A stretch of 64,000 nt of DNA from Erigeron canadensis (GCF_010389155.1 NC_057765.1:43171559-43235558); one strand, 5' to 3'. Counted from the stretch's first letter, positions 33,460 through 45,501 are shown. Program-made: numbers and translations. The notes: generated by a model from the sequence alone, not told the origin.

Positions 33460-33894
33460 ATGCAGGTATCCTTGAAAACCATAACAAAAAACAAAAACAT
33501 AGCTAAAGTAAGAAGCCGTACAACCCCAATCAGCAATGTAAAGATCGAAATCCGTCACGGGACCGGCATTTTCATCAACGAACAATGTTTCGAGCCTGAA
33601 ACCGATGCCGTTGCCCAAAAGGAATCTGTCATCAATTTCACAACCAGTGGGAAACAGATTTCGGTTAAAACGATATACAACAAAGAAACGGACAAAAAGA
33701 TTGTATTTGAGGTTGACAGCTGTCGTACGGTAAGCAGTGTGACGGTCAATACACCCATGGAAACGGAGATTGAAGGGGAAATGAATACCGTGAATGGAGA
33801 TAGTCTTGTTTGGCTGAGAAGAGGTTTGAGGATTTATGTACGGACTCTTTCTGGGAAGAACACTCTTATCCTTGATTATATTTTTGGCTTTTAA
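33460..33894 (+). CDS. Unrecognised small protein, local family member 1
   Basis: 144 residues, single exon. I do not recognise the family. The start MQVSLKTITKNKNIAKV is shared with member 3 (MQVSIKSQTKNKNIAQV) and member 2 (MQISFKTLTSKHTVAEV), which fixes this ATG; an upstream extension of the frame lacks an ATG and is not conserved. Other shared blocks are KIEIRHGT, ISVKTIYNKETDKKIVFEVD, SCRTVSSVTVNTPMETE and WLRRGLRIYVR, ending TLILDYIFGF. Alternating polar and hydrophobic residues suggest a compact beta-rich cytosolic protein. There is no signal peptide, membrane segment or Cys pattern. Conservation among copies at protein level supports a real gene. Function unknown. Confidence 0.75.
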   Translation: MQVSLKTITKNKNIAKVRSRTTPISNVKIEIRHGTGIFINEQCFEPETDAVAQKESVINFTTSGKQISVKTIYNKETDKKIVFEVDSCRTVSSVTVNTPMETEIEGEMNTVNGDSLVWLRRGLRIYVRTLSGKNTLILDYIFGF

Positions 33895-34504
33895 TCAACT
33901 TATTATTATTATTATTAGTCCTTTAGTATTTGTTATTTTGATTAACCAAGATTTAGGGTTTATAAACAACACATGTGAAGCAAAAGGTTGAATCAGGATT
34001 AAAGTGAAATATTTTCATGTTTTGGGTTTTGTATTGAGTGATGTCAGGTGTTATTTCAACAATATCTATGGATTGGATGTAAAAATCTATGGAATTTTGG
34101 TACTCATAGTTGTTTCTTTAATGTTCTTATGGATGAAATTGGGAAATCAAAGTGTGAAAGTGTTTCTTGCCTTTTTTATTTTTATTTTTTCCTTCTAATT
34201 CTGAAAACATAGATGAAAAAGTATTAGATATGGACATAGATAAATCAAGAGAAACAACATTAATCTTCAACACAACTTGATAATAATTTATATAAAACAC
34301 TAGGTGTAAACAGTTGATTGACATACAAAATAGAACCATTTGTTAAGTTGGATTCTAAGCAAGTCCATCCAAGTTCCAAGTCCAAAAAAACAAACATTTC
34401 ATGGAACCAAGCGTCATTTTTAACCGAAGACCAAATATGCACACAAAAAAATTACAGCAAAAGGTAAAAGGTTGGTCTAACATAGTAACATTTCAAAAGT
34501 ACCA

Positions 34505-34873
34505 TCAAACTTTTATGACATCATCTAGCTTCTTATCATCACACAACCAAATTAACAGCTCCAAGGTAGAATCTTCAGCCTTTGAATTAATCTTGAAATT
34601 GAGGATATCGCGAGAGCTTTCAACACCAAACTCAATAGATTTACCATAAACAGCTTGAATGTAGACCTGGGTACCTCCATTTGCAAGATCATAAGTGGAG
34701 TTAGTCTGGATACTGTAGTTCGTTGCCCTTCTTTCGTCAAGCTTAAAGTGATGCTCACTTGTAAGTGTATCATTGTTGCAATGAATCTTTATCCTTGATT
34801 TGTTGAAGTTTTCAGAGCTTTCGACCTCCGCTACTGTGTGTTTGCTTGTCAATGTTTTAAAAGAGATCTGCAT
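34505..34873 (-). CDS. Unrecognised small protein, local family member 2 (divergent, short)
   Basis: 122 residues, single exon, opposite strand to member 1. Same start (MQISFKTLTS), same middle (RIKIHCNND, then VYIQAVYGKSIEFGVESSRD aligned with the SVKTIY...FEVESCRT block) and a remnant of the WL..GL motif (IWLCDDKKLDD). The C-terminal strand TLILDY is missing, so it is about 20 residues shorter. It lacks the acidic insert of member 3. It could be functional or an early pseudogene; the frame is intact. Function unknown. Confidence 0.65.
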   Translation of the reverse strand: MQISFKTLTSKHTVAEVESSENFNKSRIKIHCNNDTLTSEHHFKLDERRATNYSIQTNSTYDLANGGTQVYIQAVYGKSIEFGVESSRDILNFKINSKAEDSTLELLIWLCDDKKLDDVIKV

Positions 34874-35265
34874 TTTTTATGTTTTGAAAAAATGAACAAA
34901 TTTTGCACCAAAATATATGGGTATGGGTTATATATATATTTGATGAAATGAAGTTACCCCATCAATCACTATTCAAAGGCTCTGGTACATAGGCTATTTT
35001 GTTTGATAACTGATATTCGTACCATAAAAGTTTATACATTATTTACCATACAGTATAATTATTAAAGTATATTATACAAGTCGGTAAAACATGTTTGAGG
35101 TAGATTAATAAAAAATTATGGTATGAATATCACTTATTTTGTTTGGTACGGGAGATTATATTGATATCATTTTTTTATTGAGTTATGATTTGTTTCAATT
35201 TGTATCTCATTTTATTTATAAAATCAATATTATTACTAGTATTGTAAAGCTAATTAAAGGATACG
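34874..35265. other. Intergenic, 5' flank of small-family member 2
   Basis: AT-rich, non-coding. It contains TATATATATT near 34931 about 60 bases upstream of the ATG, a possible TATA. Confidence 0.4.
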
Positions 35266-35788
35266 AGAGATAGTGTCCGCGAGTTGCGGTGGTGCGATGG
35301 TGGAAGTGATAGGTCAAGTCATAGAGTATGATAGCTAAATGCCTTAATCTTACGGGCCCAACACTCAGATTTAAAAATTCGTCGAAAGTATATCGAGTGA
35401 CATATCTAATGAAAGAGCATGGAATTTTAAGAACACCCATATAATTTTTATAATTTATCGATATACGTTTTTTGAGATAAAAAATTTTGAATGAATTAGA
35501 GGAATAAAATGTTTTATGGAGGAATGAGAAAAAAATGAATTGTTGAGATTTTTTTGGGTAAAGGGTTGTTTTACCCCAGATGATTCTATATATTAACAAA
35601 AAGAATACAAAGATCAGTTGTTGAGATTTGAGGAAAGAGAAAAATGAATAGTTGATATTTAAGGGTATTATAGGTATATTAGATAGTGATGTTTAAATTA
35701 ATAAATAAAGAAAAAAAATAATTTAGGTATTTCAATTACTTAATTGAGATTTGAAAAAGGACAAAATGTTTTATAAAATAGTATTAGA
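35266..35788 (-). mobile_element. Degenerate Helitron-like element
   Basis: On the minus strand it starts TCTAATACTATTTTATAAAA, close to the start of the 56151-56474 element. Near the other end is a CCGCAACTCGCGG hairpin within GC-rich sequence. The final CTRR is not clear. The two elements also share the AATTAATAAATAAAGAA region. Confidence 0.4.
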
Positions 35789-36540
35789 TAATAAATATTA
35801 CTTTTTATTGTCTCATTTTAAATGTTTTTATTTGATTGACTTTAGATATTTTTCTTTATTTAGTATTATATAGTTTGTGATGAAAATTATATCTAATGAA
35901 ATGTAAATTTAAAACTCAATTTATTTATATACTTTATATCAAATGTTATGTAATACAAATAAATATATTTACAAAATTGGACTATATTTACAAAATTGGA
36001 CTTTATAATTTTAAAAGTAATGATTAGAGACTTGTGATTGTTCAAAGAATGAACACTACTTTTGCAAAACTTTTAAAGTGCTACGAGTAAAATATATCAT
36101 AAATGAATATAGGTTAAAGAAAAATAAAAAATAAAGGGTGACGGTGATGATGACTGATGCTTCCAAATAGCGTAGCTATTTGATGTGTTATGCCTATTTT
36201 TATGAAGAAAATAAAATCCTTTAAGAATCGATTGGTTAAGCTTAGCTCGGTGTAATACATTCCAAACTTTTATGAAGTTAGGACAAGATATTTTGATAAT
36301 TCTTTTATATATGAATGTAGTTTTTTTATCTTCTAAAATAGAAGATTTGATCTGAGTCATTACAATATATAACGGTATATTTATACCTCTAGTATCCCAA
36401 TCACACTTTTTGGTTGGGATACCAAAAAGTGTGGGCCCCCATGTCTATAATGATATATATGATAGAGTAAAAAGCGGCCCCCCTGTCATTAATAATCTAG
36501 TCGGTTTACCAAAATAATGGTCGGGACGCCATATTTAATA

Positions 36541-36720
36541 TGAGAAATGATTAATCCACATTAAGTGATAAAACAATAGCTTAAAAATCTTATTAACTAT
36601 TAGATTTGGATATGTAGGGTGAGATTAAGAAAAAGAATTAATGGATAACACTTGTTATGTTTTAAAACTTTTAAGATGATTTTTAAGCTAATTTTTAAAA
36701 GGATTAATTGTTTTTCATTT
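36541..36720. mobile_element. MITE, family shared with 57363-57540
   Basis: Inverted ends of about 40 bases (AAATGATTAATCC...TAGCTTAAAAATC paired with its complement). The interior carries TTAACTATTAGATT, matching CTAACTATTGGAT in the copy at 57 kb. No target duplication was established. Confidence 0.5.
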
Positions 36721-37641
36721 AATTTTTTAACGTATAAACAAAATATATTTTAATTATAATAATCAGTCTTAATATGTGAAATGTGATTGACGTCATACTG
36801 TCACATTTGGCCACATGCAAGCTTCTTAATATGTCTAAAAGAAATAAAAAAGTAAATTGAGAATTCATATATGTTGAATCTTACTCCACAAGAATTAGAC
36901 TTGTAGGCCATATGTAGGGGCATGAAGGGGACAAATAGGGTGGCGTTAGAGATCGATGGCAGATTGTGATAATTGGTTAATTAAAATCTCAACTAAAAGT
37001 TTCAGTTACAATCGAATTATCTTTCACTTTGGATTAACTGATAATTGGTTTAAAAAATATACTCGTATATGACAACTAAAAATTGGGATACAAGTCAGTA
37101 GATATTTTTATAAAAAGCTTTAATTTGAGTATTAATCATATCGACGTGCTTTCTATTATACTAACTTCAAACAATGAATACGTATTTTCGAATGCCACTT
37201 TATAAAGTTAGAAACGGATGCAAAAATTTTATGTGTGAATAAATTCTGACATAATCATTTGAACAATACACTTAATAATTTTCCAAGCAACTTAATTATA
37301 TGATATGTAATCCATTAATGATTTTTTTTTTATTTTTAATTTCATACTTTATTTCTACCATTAGTTCATTAAAATTTTAATAAGTTATATTATTATTATT
37401 TTTGAAACGGCAGATATTATATAAAATAAAATATGTCGACTAACAAGACGCTAGTGATCCCCAACAAGTAAACACAAACTAGACGTTGAAACTCGGGGCT
37501 TTAAGTGCAAACGGTGTAAAATGGGTAAAAAAATAATCATGTCAATTACAGAATATATTGATAAAAAAAAAAGAAATATACGGTTTTGGAACACAAACAG
37601 TTGCATTGTGTGACCAAATACAGTAGTAACAAATTGAAGGC
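36721..37641. other. Intergenic upstream of small-family member 3
   Basis: AT-rich, with no supported gene. Confidence 0.4.
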
Positions 37642-37650
37642 CTATAAAAT
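37642..37650 (+). promoter_or_regulatory. TATA box of small-family member 3
   Basis: CTATAAAAT lies about 50 bases upstream of the ATG at 37694. The earlier in-frame start at 37586 is upstream of it, which favours the later start. Confidence 0.5.
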
Positions 37651-37693
37651 CCTTTTTCTCATAAAATTTTCTTTCACCAAACACACAAAGACA

Positions 37694-38197
37694 ATGGAAA
37701 ACAATAATAATACGGGTAATATAATGCAGGTTTCCATAAAGTCCCAGACAAAAAACAAGAACATAGCCCAAGTAGAAAGCGGTACAAGTCCAATCAAGCA
37801 TGTGAAGATCGAAGTCCGTCATGGCACGACGGTTTTCGTCAACGAGCAACATATTGAACCCGACGATTATGACAACGACGATGATTTTTTTGAGGTTGGT
37901 TCATCACCGACTTTTCAAAATGAATCCATTCTTAGTTTAAATTTAGGAGGCGGAGGAGGGAAAAAGATATCGGTTAAAACGATATACGACAAAGAAATGG
38001 ATACAAAGATTGTATTTGAGGTGGAAAGCTGTCGTACGATAAGCAGCGTGACGGTGAACACACCGATGGAAACGGAGATGGAAGTGGAAATGAACAGTGT
38101 GAATGGATACGCTTGGTTGAGAAGAGGGTTGAGGATTTATGTACGGACCACCGCTAATACCACTCTCATTCTAGACTATGTCTTTGCCTACTTTTAA
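37694..38197 (+). CDS. Unrecognised small protein, local family member 3
   Basis: 167 residues, single exon. It has a 10-residue leader (MENNNNTGNI) before the family start MQVSIKSQTKNKNIAQVES; initiation at that second Met (37724) is possible. Compared with member 1 it carries an acidic insert (EPDDYDNDDDFFEVGSS) and a Gly run (GGGGGKK) in the middle. It keeps KTIYDKEMDTKIVFEVESC, RTISSVTVNTPMETEMEVE and WLRRGLRIYVRTT, ending LDYVFAYF. The strong match to member 1 in both halves, with variation confined to the linker, looks like protein-level constraint. Function unknown. Confidence 0.75.
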   Translation: MENNNNTGNIMQVSIKSQTKNKNIAQVESGTSPIKHVKIEVRHGTTVFVNEQHIEPDDYDNDDDFFEVGSSPTFQNESILSLNLGGGGGKKISVKTIYDKEMDTKIVFEVESCRTISSVTVNTPMETEMEVEMNSVNGYAWLRRGLRIYVRTTANTTLILDYVFAYF

Positions 38198-38985
38198 ATC
38201 ATCATCAACAAGCAAGTATGTACTCGTATAATATTGGTAGTATTAGTAGTGTTATCGTATAATCATATATATATTTGTATGATGCTTTTGGTTGTTTGGA
38301 TATTGGAAGTGAATTTTGTGTACGTGATTATGTGGTTTCAAAAGTTATTATATGCGAATAATCATATATATATTATTGTGAACTTGAAACGATGAAGTAT
38401 ATACGAATTGAAGTTTGTTTCTAAGTTCAAACACCTAATTAACTTGAAACCTTCTAACCCAAAACCCACCTTAAAAGCCAAAAATTTGGTTTGAGAACTA
38501 ATACAGCTAAAGTACTACGAGTAGTAATAGACAATGAGACCACCGGTGAGTGTGTGAGACTTCTAAGCGAGAATAGGTAATGTGAAATCATCAAAGCTGT
38601 GCTGTTAACGATTCATCACAATAACAAGTCCACAACACAAAAGTTATCACAAAAGAACAAGTTGAATTGCCCAGGTCTGATATTGGAGAACTTAATGACT
38701 TAAAATTTTGAAATGAAATAACCAAATGATAATTTTATAACACATCCTTTCATCTTGAAAGATAAAGTTCCATATATATGATATCATCAAACAATACAAT
38801 ATACCAAAAGAAAAATAACTAAGCCACACAACATTTCTTTCAAGTTGAACTCAACATGATAAATCATGTTGGATGACAGTTCTTTATGACAGACCTTTAT
38901 ATTTTATTAATAGCGGATCCTTTATTTCCATCCTACACAATCTTATGTTTTTAAAATTGAAATGCAAAATGCGAAAGCAAGTCAG
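38198..38985. other. Intergenic, nothing recognised
   Basis: AT-rich 3' flank of small-family member 3, no gene. Confidence 0.35.
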
Positions 38986-38989
38986 AGCA

Positions 38990-39225
38990 CAATTGATAGG
39001 AGAAAATTGAGAAACTTTCTTCACATTCTTACACAACAAAACTGATAGCTCGAAGGTTGATTAAGATCGGACACCTTTTGATATAACTGGGCTGGGCGCC
39101 GCTTTCTAGTTACCATTAACCTTAAAATGCTGTTCTTCCACAAACATATCACCATATTATGTTAAGAATTTGCGTGTTTTCTCCCTCCAGTATGCTCTTT
39201 TTGCTTGTTAGTGTTCAAAAAGTAA
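38990..39225 (-). pseudogene. Broken copy of the small-protein family (member 4)
   Basis: On the minus strand an ATG near 39222 opens MKITF, a stop, then TLTSKKS, aligned with MQISFKTLTSKHT of member 2. Further on, a fragment reading EEQHFKVNGN in another frame matches the SEHHFKL region. Several stops and frameshifts exclude function. It lies downstream of the vWA pseudogene at 40951, the same relation as member 5 to the vWA gene at 53997. Confidence 0.65.
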
Positions 39226-40950
39226 TCTTCATATTATGTTAATTAGACTCAAGAGTTTGGGTTTGGGCCACTTTGAAATCAAAATTAAAATGAAGATACT
39301 ACTGTAATGCATCAGAACATTTGGTGGTAAGGCACATTTATCGGTTGTAGCGGGCGTGTTGTATCTTGTGTTGCTGAAAGGGCTGCTACAGGTCTAAAGC
39401 CAGATGGGCTAAATGGAACATGATGAATCAAGTAGGTGCCCGACGCCCCTACCATCTCAGCTTTTAAGCTTAACAATTCATACTTTTCGATATTTGATCA
39501 TCTCTCATGACATTTGCATTTGAAATTTGTGACAGAAAATGGTCAATGGTGGAAATTTCGCAAGCTGAGTAGGCATAAAAAATCACAGGGAATGTTCAAG
39601 ACGGCAGTGCCCAAGCTTTATGTTCTGATCTTGCACAGATGGACAGCATGACAGCACTATTGGCATGGTATTCACAACAAGACTTATATTAACCTCATGA
39701 TATTTGCACTAGATGTTCATGTTGAGCTATTTTTTTTTCAGTTTAACTATGTTTGATTTCACAGGCATTTAATCTTTATCATGTGCTTACTCCGCTTAGT
39801 AGTCGTCCTGAAAGCTTTAATCTGTTGTGCCATGACCTGAACTCAACGCTCCATAAATGGAGCTGGATTTACTTATTGTGATTCTGCCGGACAACAATGG
39901 CTCATTTTATTTTATGTTACCAAATTTTGAGCCATATGATTTTATGTGCTCTCTTTTAATGTGGCAACATGGGTGGGTTGAATAATAGTTTAAGACATGT
40001 TTATTGAAATGACTAATTTTTCAGCATGAGTAAGGATATGCGAGACCAGCGGTTCTACTTATATACAATACTTACCATGTTGAATATAGTTACAGAAATT
40101 AGATAATTTGTAATATAGATTAACAATTCAATGAGCTGAGTTATGTATTAACATGCACCACCATAACCCAGTTCAACCCATCCACAATTAGATTGGTCAA
40201 AAGTTGCCACCTCCACTATAACTTGTTGGAGCAGATTTTCGTATTGAAGCTTTTACCTGACAGAGGGACTATATAATATTTTGGTGAGTTGAAAAGGATA
40301 TGTCAGACATATCCTGGCATCACAAAACAAATCTGTAGGATGATTAAGCACTAACTTGCCTATGTTGCACACAAGATAATTGTTAAGGTTGGTGGTATTA
40401 GTATTATTCAAACTATCTTAAGCCATTTCAAGGAGATTCAAGAATAATCTACATCTTTAAGAGACCTCATATTGACAGTCATAGAATATACAGTATAACA
40501 TTACAACTAAGTTGCTATGAGTTTACTGTTTTCACCAACTCCTGACATCCTGCCCCAAAAGAGATAAACATGTATTCATGATCAAGGTCATTCTATCTAC
40601 GCACCACCCATGGATTTTACTCTCTTCTATGATCACTGTTTATCAATATCCACTAAATCCAAACCAAACCAAACAGAGGTATAGTAGCCAAAAGAAGAAA
40701 ACAAAACAAACAAAGCATTTCAAGGGCAGTGAAGGAAAATCTTAATTTTGAAACAGACTAATTTCATTACTTCAAACGTTCACGGTTACAAGTTGCTAAT
40801 GAGAGTACTCTTTTCATATACTCATGACAAAAACAAGCATATTTATTGATAAAAACACAGCCATATTTCTACTAACTCAAAAGCTAGCTACACACTTTTC
40901 ACCCGGAACACATGTAGATTGTAGAGAACCAATGTCCAGCAGGCTGTCCA
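39226..40950. other. Intergenic with possible decayed coding fragments; 3' flank of vWA copy A
   Basis: Around 39350-39410 one frame reads SGRVVSCVAERAATGLKPDG before a stop, and around 39530-39600 another reads TENGQWWKFRKLSRHKK. I cannot assign either. From about 40420 to 40950 the sequence resembles the 3' flanks of vWA copies B (48957-49690) and C (53560-53990). Confidence 0.4.
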
Positions 40951-42980
40951 TCAATCACATACAACCAATTTCTGGTACAGATCTCCGGATATAGCAGCCT
41001 CCATGATACTTTCTGGACTTAATTCAGTCTTCACAGGTATATCCTCAGGATTGATCACCCCGCCTTCTTCAAGAAACAGAGTCAACAAATTCTTTGAGAA
41101 CCCGCTAAGCAGAGCCACTCCCTCCTGATTGGCAGTCACTGGAGTAGAACGCGAGTCTCTGAGATTCCAAAACACAATTTCAGGAACTTTCTCATACCCA
41201 TGACTCTTAAACTTCCTCTGTATCGCTTCGTAATCAGTCTCCCAATGCTTATTAGAAGCCTCATCAAACTCCATATCACTAAAAACAAACACCCTTTTCA
41301 CCATCTCATCTTCACTCAGTTTCCCCTTTACAGCCACGTCCAACATCCTATCGAAAACCTTTTGAAAATTTGTGTTGTAAAACCCCAATCCATGTTTTCA
41401 ATAAACTCTGCCTTTGATTTAAGATCACGCCCATTAATCAAATGCAACTGCGGGGACTCACTAAACGTAATCACATGACCCTTCCACAGCTCTGCACTGA
41501 GTTCTGAAACCAACAACCCGAGCGCCACAGCCACCTCCATGGGCTCCCCATGCATACTACCAGAAACATCACAAACCGCAATACAATTTGTCAACTTCCC
41601 CTTCTCCAACAAATCATCCACCATTCGTTTCCATTGAAGCTCAGCCACGTTACCTGCCCCAGAACTCCCACGACGCAAAGAAGCAATAATCTCATGAGGC
41701 AACAACGCCCCTGCAGCAATCTTCGCTTTACCAGACTTCACATTCTCCAAATACTCACGAAACCTCTTATTATCTCTATGCATAAAGATATCCGTATAGT
41801 TTTTCATAGCAAGAGAAGCAACTCTCTCGTAACAAATCAAACTCCATTCCTTGGCACTCATATAAACTTCAGGCAACATCAAAGCACGACGTAATGGCAC
41901 GAGCACTTGTTTCCTCAACCGATTCTTAACCCTCATCACATAAGTAACCTCATCAAGCCCCTCCATATCACCATCCTTTGGATAAAGTATCTTACCGATC
42001 GATTCACACATCAACAAAGCCTTATCATACGACGAATCCACACTAGGACACCACTTGGCCGCTAAACTAATTTTTTTACTATCTCCACTATTCAATATAT
42101 CGATATCCGATTTCAAACAAACAGCAAAATACAAACACACCTTATCATACAAATACTTGTAATTCATAACAGAAGCATACATATCGTTCGCCTTTCTAAC
42201 CTTGGCAGATTCCTTTTCTCTCCTCAGCGCTCTCGCCTTTTGTTTCTCTTCCTCCATCCTTACCGAATTCGCCTTGACCCTTTCGTCTTGCGACACACGT
42301 TTTCTCCTATTCTTTTCTCGCTTCCGTTCTTTCTTTATTTCCCTCTTCCTCTCATTCTTTTTTTCAAGAAAATACCTCTTTCTCGCCTCACCTTTCCCTT
42401 TCGCCGTTTTCTTAGCCCGCCAAGCGCGTTTTTCGTTCTCTCGTACTTCAGGACAAACGTTTTTCGTTCTCTCGTACTTCAGGACAAGTAACAAGTCTAT
42501 AAAAAATCTCTGGCAAGTCCTTAAAGTATCCGAATTCGACAATAGTCGCAAGATTATCAGCCAACGTTTTTGGATGGTTTTTATGAAGCCAAAGGGCAGC
42601 AACATAAAACCGTTCCTTATCGGACTTACCAGATCCGCGAACACCGCGGAGATTACAGATGAGTTTCAGCGTGGTGAGTGGGTCACCGCGAACACCGACG
42701 GCGTAGTAGGGACGACGTGAAAAAAGAAATCAAGACAGGGGTTTTTTGAGGACTTATATGTGGCTGACTTGTTTTCGGTCAAGCATAAGTTGCTATCTGA
42801 TGTGTCGTCGTCATAGTCGTCCATGCTGGTGTCTTCTGATGACGACGACCGCCGTGATGTGTCGTCATCGTCGTCGGTGCAGGTGGCGTATCGTGATGAT
42901 GACCGTGATGTGTAGTCATCTTCGTCGTCGGTGGTGGTGTATTCTGGTGATCGTGTTTGGTTTTCGAAGTTGGAGGACAT
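40951..42980 (-). pseudogene. DUF2828/vWA gene, copy A, frameshifted
   Basis: This aligns end to end with copies B and C but has at least three breaks. (1) About 12 codons covering the segment after FFFHVVP are lost near 42683, with a frameshift. (2) A 31-bp tandem duplication (copies from 42427 and 42458) shifts the frame just before the basic Lys/Glu/Arg-rich stretch. (3) One base is missing near 41380 within MDWGF..NTNFQ, just after the vWA core. The N-terminus (MSSNFENQTRS then Asp/Ser-rich), the MIDAS motif DVSGSM and the tail QKLVVCD are still readable. The upstream and downstream frames remain long, so inactivation is recent or the base-level breaks should be checked against raw reads. 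Confidence 0.85.
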
Positions 42981-43344
42981 TGTTAATTTCTTTTCGTGAG
43001 GGTTTATGTGAACTGAATATCGAAGCCGTGTAGGTAGGTAGGTTTGTTTATATACAACTTAATTGCTTGGTGCCCAAGTAATTTCACGAATATATTTAAT
43101 TAGGTTTTCTAATAAAAAAGAGTTACTCGTAATTTAGTAAAGTAAATTAATTTAATTTAATTTTTACTCAAAATATATATATATATCTATGTATCTATAT
43201 ATACGAGCATGGTACCCGCGCAATGCGGCGGCGGTGATAGGGAAGGCGTTCTAGAATATTTTATGCCCAGATTATTTATAAATAAAACTTTTCCTTAACC
43301 ATTAATCTTACCAAATAAAATCAAATAGATAAAGGACATCTTAA
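42981..43344. other. 5' flank of vWA copy A, with a short GC-rich Helitron-like block
   Basis: AT-rich. At 43212-43245 a GTACCCGCGCAATGCGGCGG block with a weak hairpin resembles the Helitron-like heads elsewhere, but no proper end is present. Confidence 0.35.
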
Positions 43345-43353
43345 TTATTAAAA

Positions 43354-44230
43354 TGGTTATTTACTGAAATGGTACCTGGACTATCCACCATATTACTGAT
43401 TTCATACCTATAACTTTAAAATTACTCTCATCATACCCCAACTTATCAATTCTCCACACGGACGATACCTGACCTGACGGGCGTCAGTTTGGCCGTTAAG
43501 TTGGGGTATAACTACGGTAAATTTTAAAGTTTTAGGTATGAAACCAGTAATATAGTGGATAGTCCATGTGTCATTTATGTAATTAACCATTATTATTATT
43601 ATATTATTACTATAATTTCTTGTAAATCCTATTAATTTCTAATGGTAGTGATGTTTTTACTATTATTATTATTATGGTTGTTGTTGTTGTTATTGTTGTT
43701 TTAATTACACAAAGTATTATTTAGGAATAAATAATTTTAAAAAGTACATTGATATTTTTTATAAATATTTACTTTTATTTTATAAAAGAATACTTTATTT
43801 TTATAAAAAATATTGTAAATATTTATTAAAAAATAAATTTGTACTAAAAATGTTGTAAATAAAAAATATTATTGAAAATAAAGAAAACTTTATTTTATAA
43901 AAAATATTGTACTAAAAGTATTATTGTATTAAAGAATACTTTATTTTATAAAAAATATTGTAAATAAAAAAAGAAGATTGAAAAATATTTTTTATAAAAA
44001 TAAAAACTTTGTACTAAAAATGATCTTTTATAAAAGAAAATATTATTTTATTAAAAAATAAATTTTATAAATAATAGTTTTTGAAATATTAATAGTTTTT
44101 AATAAAAAATTAAATATTTACAATAATTTTTTTATAAAAATAAAGTATTTTTTTATAAAATAATATAAATATTTAAAAAAAAATAGCAATGTATTTTGTG
44201 TAATTAAAAAAAACAAAAAGAACAACCACC

Positions 44231-44283
<53 letters not shown>

Positions 44284-44511
44284 TACATAAATGATATCTG
44301 GACTATCCATCATATTACTGGTTTCATACCTAAAACTTTAAAATTTACGGTAGTCATACCCCAACTTAACGACCAAACTGACGCCCGTCAAGTCAGGTAT
44401 CGTCCGAGTGAAAAATTGATAAGTTGGGGTATGATGAGAGTAATTTTAAAGTTATAGGTATGAAACCAGTAATATGGTGGATAGTCCAGGTACCATTTCA
44501 GTAAATAACCC
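43354..44511. mobile_element. Mutator-like element with 240-bp nested palindromic ends
   Basis: Ends TGGTTATTTACTGAAATGG and its complement with one terminal mismatch, flanked by perfect 9-bp duplications TTATTAAAA (43345-43353 and 44512-44520). Each inverted repeat (about 240 bases) is itself a palindrome: a 75-base module starting TGGACTATCC occurs in forward and reverse form in both ends, four times in all. The core (about 43600-44230) is extremely AT-rich with repeated AAATATTGTAAATAAA-like words, and an AAT microsatellite follows. No transposase. Confidence 0.85.
44231..44283. repeat. AAT microsatellite, about 17 units
   Basis: Uninterrupted ATA/ATAAT trinucleotide run inside the Mutator-like element. 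A shorter ATT counterpart sits near 43590-43610 at the other inverted end. Confidence 0.9.
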
Positions 44512-44755
44512 TTATTAAAATTGAAAAACTGTAACTTTAATAAAAATAATTGATCTACCAACATTAATCTTAAACCGTAAATACTAAAGAAACATTAGTG
44601 ACCACATTATTTGTCAAAATCAGTTTTTTGTATTAATATTAAATATTAAAAGAAAAAATTAAAAAAGGTAAGTCCAAGGGTAACTAAGTAATTTTAAAGG
44701 CAGAAAACATCTATTGTGGGGGGTTTGATTTCTTTTATTAGGTAGTAGAGATACA

Positions 44756-44885
44756 CGCAATATACGAACTAGACATATAAGTCGTAACGGCATTAAGGAA
44801 TACATGGATATAAAAGTCTAGTAAACAAATTATCCATGTCTTCCTTAATGCCGTTACGACTTATATGTCTAGTTCGTATACTGCG
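44756..44885. repeat. Near-perfect 55-bp hairpin
   Basis: Arms 44756-44810 and 44831-44885 are complementary at 53 of 55 positions, with a 20-base loop. The stem contains ATATAAGTCGTAACGGCATT. It is not AT-only and has no relation to the Mutator-like element next to it. It could be a small MITE or a microRNA/siRNA-type foldback. Confidence 0.8.
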
Positions 44886-45145
44886 TAATATATGTATAAT
44901 ATGTTATTAGTACAATATATAAAATATGTAAAATATGTATAATATGTTATTATAGTGTAGAATATGTATATGTATGGTATGTTACTAAAATAGTCTAGTA
45001 TAACAATTTCATTGTATATAGTTGAATGGATTTTATGAACATAGAGAAAATAGTGTAATTCACGTTTTAGTTTTCGGAGTGTTGTAGGCTTGTAGCTTGT
45101 AAGCATCTTAAAATATGTAATTATAATTTTTTCTCTTTATAATCG

Positions 45146-45209
45146 TCACTTATCATATATCAAAAGAAGCGAAAGAGTCACTTATCATATATCAAAAGAA
45201 GTGAAAGAG
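45146..45209. repeat. 32-bp direct tandem repeat, two copies
   Basis: TCACTTATCATATATCAAAA and the following 12 bases are repeated immediately with one difference (GCG versus GTG). Confidence 0.8.
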
Positions 45210-45501
45210 TCAACCAGACATTATTTCTTTATTAAACCTTTACAAATATTTTTATTGTATAATTAAAATTTTTGACATAGGGCATATTTTCGACCAACTC
45301 GCACTGGAGAATGAACAACTTTGCAACTAAACTTTTTTTAGCCCCCGACACTTAAAATTCCTTAGTAAATAGTAGTTGATTTAATTTATGCTTAAAATAA
45401 TAATTAATGTACTTATACATAGCAAGTATCGTCATGGTAAAGGTAATTTTCAATGCAATTCCATATATCTATCGACTACCGTAAAGATGCAAGGCCTAAA
45501 C

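Noticed and set aside
39340..39610. Fragments reading SGRVVSCVAERAATGLKPDG and TENGQWWKFRKLSRHKK as exons of a gene
   Set aside because: They are in different frames with stops between, have no convincing splice sites and match no family that I recognise.
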